Assembly (NCBI GenBank): GCA_039194995.1
Contig: JBCCVR010000009.1
Location: 13,040-77,039, forward strand
From: CCY15215 sp039194995
GTDB lineage: Bacteria; Cyanobacteriota; Cyanobacteriia; Cyanobacteriales; Spirulinaceae
Direction of reading: 5' to 3'
DNA: 64,000 nt
This document shows, one piece after another, positions 60,933-64,000 of this stretch. Both the position numbers and the translations under genes were made by a program. The notes beneath the pieces are model-generated. The model ran no database searches. It was not told the DNA's origin and saw only the letters and a list, made by a program, of their open reading frames with translations. Numbering within the stretch: the first letter of the stretch is position 1; each line of letters opens with the position of its first letter.

Positions 60933-62354
60933 ATGTACGAAAAAATTACTCCCCCTTCTGTTGGTTCTCGCATCACCTTTAAGGATGGCAAACCCATCAT
61001 TCCCGACGATCCTATTATCCCCTTTATTCGGGGCGATGGCACCGGAGTTGATATCTGGCCGGCAACGCAAATGGTTCTCGATGGGGCGATCGCTAAGGCT
61101 TATGGGGAAAAGCGGCGCGTTCATTGGTTTAAAATTTACGCGGGAGACGAAGCCTGCGAACAATACGGGACGTTTCAATATTTGCCAGAAGATACCCTCA
61201 AGGCGATCGAAGAATACGGGATTGCCATCAAAGGACCCCTCACCACCCCCGTAGGAGGCGGTATTCGCTCTCTCAATGTAGCCTTGCGACAAATCAACGA
61301 TCTCTATGCCTGCGTGCGCCCCTGTCGCTATTATACGGGAACGCCGTCCCCCCACAAGACCCCGGAAAAGCTGGATCTGATCGTTTATCGGGAGAATACG
61401 GAAGATATTTATTTGGGGATTGAATGGCGCGAGGGGACGGAAATTGCCCAAAAGGTCATTAAATATTTGAATGAGGAGTTGATTCCCGCGACCCCGGAAC
61501 ACGGTAAAAAACAAATTCGCCTCGACTCGGGCATTGGCGTGAAACCTGTCAGTAAAACGGGATCCCAACGGCTGATCCGAAGGGCGATCGAAAATGCCCT
61601 GCGCCTCCCCAAGGAAAAGCAACAAGTGACTTTGGTGCATAAGGGCAATATTATGAAGTACACCGAGGGGGCGTTTCGGGATTGGGGTTACGAGTTGGTA
61701 AAAACGGATTTTCGTTCTGAGTGCATTATCGAGCGAGAATCGTGGATTTTGAGTAATAAGGAGAAGAATCCGGATATTTCGACTGAAGATAATGCCCGCA
61801 TGGTGGATCCGGGTTATGATGCCCTGACACCAGAGAAACAGCAGGAAATTTGTCAAGAAGTCGAGACGGTTCTCAAAGAAATTTGGGACAGTCACGGGGA
61901 TGGTAAATGGAAAGAGAAAATCATGGTGAACGATCGCATTGCCGATAGTATTTTCCAACAAATTCAAACCCGTCCCGATGAATATTCCATTTTGGCAACG
62001 ATGAATTTAAACGGGGATTATTTGTCCGATGCGGCGGCGGCGATCGTCGGCGGTTTGGGAATGGGTCCAGGGGCGAATATTGGCGATAATTGCGCCATTT
62101 TTGAAGCCACCCATGGGACGGCACCGAAACACGCGGGACTCGATCGCATCAATCCGGGATCGGTGATTCTCTCGGGGGTGATGATGCTGGAATTCATGGG
62201 CTGGCAAGAGGCGGCGGATCTGATTAAAAAAGGCTTGGGAACTGCGATCGCCAATCGGGAGGTGACTTACGATCTGGCTCGATTAATGGAACCCAAGGTA
62301 GAGCCGCCCTTGAAATGTTCTGAGTTTGCTAAAGCGATTATCAGCCATTTTTGA
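60933..62354 (+). CDS. icd: NADP-dependent isocitrate dehydrogenase
   Basis: 473 residues from the ATG at 60933; a longer in-frame extension would overlap the divergent regulator and looks non-coding. Full-length bacterial IDH: FIRGDGTGVDIWPATQMVL, the substrate loop TTPVGGGIRSLNVALRQ, VYRENTEDIYLGIEW, KGNIMKYTEGAF, NLNGDYLSDAAAAIVGG and EATHGTAPKHAG. It produces 2-oxoglutarate in the incomplete TCA cycle, the carbon skeleton for nitrogen assimilation. I saw no exact GTAN8TAC (NtcA) box in the 120-bp upstream gap. Confidence 0.93.
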   Translation: MYEKITPPSVGSRITFKDGKPIIPDDPIIPFIRGDGTGVDIWPATQMVLDGAIAKAYGEKRRVHWFKIYAGDEACEQYGTFQYLPEDTLKAIEEYGIAIKGPLTTPVGGGIRSLNVALRQINDLYACVRPCRYYTGTPSPHKTPEKLDLIVYRENTEDIYLGIEWREGTEIAQKVIKYLNEELIPATPEHGKKQIRLDSGIGVKPVSKTGSQRLIRRAIENALRLPKEKQQVTLVHKGNIMKYTEGAFRDWGYELVKTDFRSECIIERESWILSNKEKNPDISTEDNARMVDPGYDALTPEKQQEICQEVETVLKEIWDSHGDGKWKEKIMVNDRIADSIFQQIQTRPDEYSILATMNLNGDYLSDAAAAIVGGLGMGPGANIGDNCAIFEATHGTAPKHAGLDRINPGSVILSGVMMLEFMGWQEAADLIKKGLGTAIANREVTYDLARLMEPKVEPPLKCSEFAKAIISHF

Positions 62355-62413
62355 TTGTGTTGGGGAATGGATAAGCAGAAAGTCAACTTGTTATTCATTC
62401 CCTTTTTTAGACG

Positions 62414-63305
62414 ATGAAGCAATTTTTTCTCAGCCCTAGATATAATTTCCTGACTCGCTTTTATAAACTTGCCTTTGTCAATGTTATCTCGAATATGATG
62501 GTACCTTTGGCGGGTTTGATTAGCGTAATTTTTTTAGGACATCTCCAAGAAATTTATCATTTAGCAGGCGTTGCACTTTCGGTCGTTCTCTTCAACTATC
62601 TCTATTTCCTATTCAACTTTTTACGGATGGGCAGTACCGGGCCAACCGCTCGATCGGTGGGAGAGAACGACCGTGAAGGTATACTGAAAGTCGGGTTACA
62701 AAACGGATTGGTTGCTTTGAGTTTTGGCATTGCCATCTTGTGTTTGCAATACCCCATTCGGGAGCTATGGTTTGCCCTCGTCCATGCTCCTCCGGAAGTC
62801 AAAGCCTCGGGGAATGGTTAGTATATCAGTGTATTTGGTGAATGGAATTAGTTTTGCAACGGAGACCCTAACCGGAGTGTTTAAGGGGGAAAATGCTCGC
62901 GATCGCTTTATTCCTTTATTACAAGTTAGTTTTGGTATTAGCTTATTGGCAGGCTTATTAATTGGGGGAATTTGTACCCTTTTTCCCGATACTATTTTTG
63001 GTTTATTATCCAATCATCGCGAAACGATCGCAGCGATTCGAGCGGATGTTTCTTGGTTAATTGCGATTGTAGGGTGTCTGGCTGCGGTAAAAATACTCTA
63101 TGGATATTTTGGTGGTTTAACCCGAGGCGAACCGATTCGGAATGCGAGTTTATGGGGGGGACTTGTCGGATTTACGCCTTTAGCAATTTGTGCTTGGCAC
63201 ACTCAGAGCAATCAAATTCTCTGGTTGGCACTTTTGGGATTTTTAGCAACGCGAACGATCGCGATCGCTGCATTTCTGCCCGGAACGCTTCAGAATTCCG
63301 ATTAA
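62414..63305 (+). pseudogene. MATE efflux transporter gene with internal deletion and frame change
   Basis: The first 135 codons encode the N-terminal quarter of a MATE transporter (LAFVNVISNMMVPLAGLISV, GSTGPTARSVGEND) and end HAPPEVKASGNG-stop. From about 62820 another frame continues with VYLVNGISFATETLTGVF and LFPDTIFGLLS to the natural end. About 300 residues are encoded in total against ~450 for the family. Roughly 150 residues between SGNG and the NGISFATET helix are missing. So a deletion of about 450 bp with a frame change inactivated the gene. Confidence 0.75.
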
Positions 63306-63342
63306 TATCCCGGAGGATATTTTCAAAGCGATCGCATTAATA

Positions 63343-63768
63343 TTAATCTCGTTGAGAGCGTAATAAATACCAAGCAATTCCCAAAGGTAATAAGATCGCG
63401 ATCTCGAATGCTAAAACTACCAAATTGACCATACCGAGGTAAGTAATCATCGGCCAAAATTTGATGAATGTATGCGCGAAAGAAAGCGCGCTGAATACCC
63501 AAACTGCTATTTTTCCATGCCGATAACTCATCCAGCGATATCGCATTCCCATGCTAATAATAAGAGCTTCTATTGATGAGGCAAGCTGGATTAGAAGTGC
63601 AGTGACTCCGATAATTAGCGACCAATCTTCGAGGGGTCTCACTGCATTGGGATTGAGTAAACCATAAATCCAATAATGTAACCAAATCCCTTGTCCGACC
63701 AAGATCGCCCCTCCCCACAGTCCGATCGCGCCGAGACTCATATTTCGCAGAATCTGAGTTAAAGACAT
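63343..63768 (-). CDS. Small four-helix membrane protein of unknown function
   Basis: 141 residues from the ATG at 63768 (an upstream TTG is less likely). Four hydrophobic segments: LWGGAILVGQGIWLHYWIYG, WSLIIGVTALLIQLASS, VWVFSALSFAHTFIKF and LVVLAFEIAILLPLGIAWYLL. Short charged loops and no motif that I recognise. It is convergent with the broken MATE gene (38 bp apart). Confidence 0.5.
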   Translation of the reverse strand: MSLTQILRNMSLGAIGLWGGAILVGQGIWLHYWIYGLLNPNAVRPLEDWSLIIGVTALLIQLASSIEALIISMGMRYRWMSYRHGKIAVWVFSALSFAHTFIKFWPMITYLGMVNLVVLAFEIAILLPLGIAWYLLRSQRD

Positions 63769-63926
63769 TATCTCTCTATTGTTTGCCAAGCTGATAGACG
63801 GGCGATCGCTCGAAAAGTTGCGCTAGGGTTTTTTAATATCAAATCCGGAAAATAGATTATAGTTGATATTCGGTAAAATCTAAGGTTAGAATAGTTATTA
63901 ACATCCTCTCCAAATCCGAAGTTTAT

Positions 63927-64000
63927 GGGGGGGCGGTCTCCCCCCCAGTCCCCCCCCCCATTGTGGGCGCAGCGCCGCCCCCAAACCCCCCGCGCAGGGC
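63927..64000. repeat. G/C-tract palindromic region at window edge
   Basis: A run of seven G, a short spacer, then runs of seven and ten C, and a GC-rich stretch with GGGCGCAGCGCCGCCCCC form several possible hairpins. Composition is very different from the AT-rich ~100 bp before it. It continues past the window end, so its full extent is unknown. It could be an intergenic repeat family or a terminator-like structure. Confidence 0.5.

Overview
The window looks like a chromosomal segment of a cyanobacterium. The palindrome GCGATCGC (HIP1) is very frequent in coding and non-coding DNA. Several gene types are typical of the phylum: a GUN4-domain protein, FHA-CHAT exoproteins, Uma2, and a two-component/RND metal-efflux locus of the nrs/rpp type. 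Genus cannot be assigned from sequence reading alone. No rRNA, tRNA, CRISPR array or insertion sequence was recognised.

Left edge to 7.3 kb: a minus-strand cluster that reads as a RiPP (ribosomally made, modified peptide) locus I do not recognise as a characterised class. In transcription order it holds a broken precursor gene, the 3' remnant of a second radical-SAM gene, a fused YcaO cyclodehydratase, an ACMSD-like amidohydrolase, an intact SPASM-type radical-SAM enzyme and three intact ~150-residue precursors. The precursors share a C-terminal A-Y-[ILV]-P-x-C-T-x core candidate. This is the strongest candidate for an undescribed system. The cluster runs up to the window edge and may continue beyond it.

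7.4-20.1 kb: a class III aminotransferase and two tandem membrane-anchored paralogues of unknown function, then an RND (CzcA/CusA-type) metal-efflux permease with a shortened periplasmic partner. A divergent OmpR-type regulator lies beside them. Its probable sensor kinase is about 3 kb away, separated by a minus-strand trio (DMT exporter, 2OG-Fe(II) oxygenase broken by one nonsense codon, formyltransferase) that looks inserted.

20.1-25.4 kb: housekeeping and signalling genes, namely signal peptidase I, dihydroorotase, a small lipoprotein, a FecR-like exported protein and a GAF/HD-GYP protein.

26.1-43.6 kb: four large tandem plus-strand genes. Each has a signal peptide, a two-partner-secretion (FHA) N-terminal domain, a variable beta-helix middle (three with DUF4347) and a C-terminal CHAT caspase-like domain with an intact His/Cys dyad. 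No TpsB transporter is in the window.

43.7-50.3 kb: two divergent modules, each a lipoprotein solute-binding protein next to a membrane histidine kinase, with no transporter genes.

50.3-57.6 kb: three tandem minus-strand DUF4157 (eCIS-type) proteins with a common N-terminal motif and three unrelated C-terminal domains: papain-like candidate, RelA/SpoT-synthetase-like candidate, and a second zinc metallopeptidase. A small possible immunity gene follows the last.

57.8-64 kb: Uma2 nuclease, GUN4 protein, heptose-phosphate adenylyltransferase, LuxR-type response regulator, isocitrate dehydrogenase, a MATE pseudogene with an internal deletion, a small membrane protein, and a G/C-tract palindromic region at the edge.
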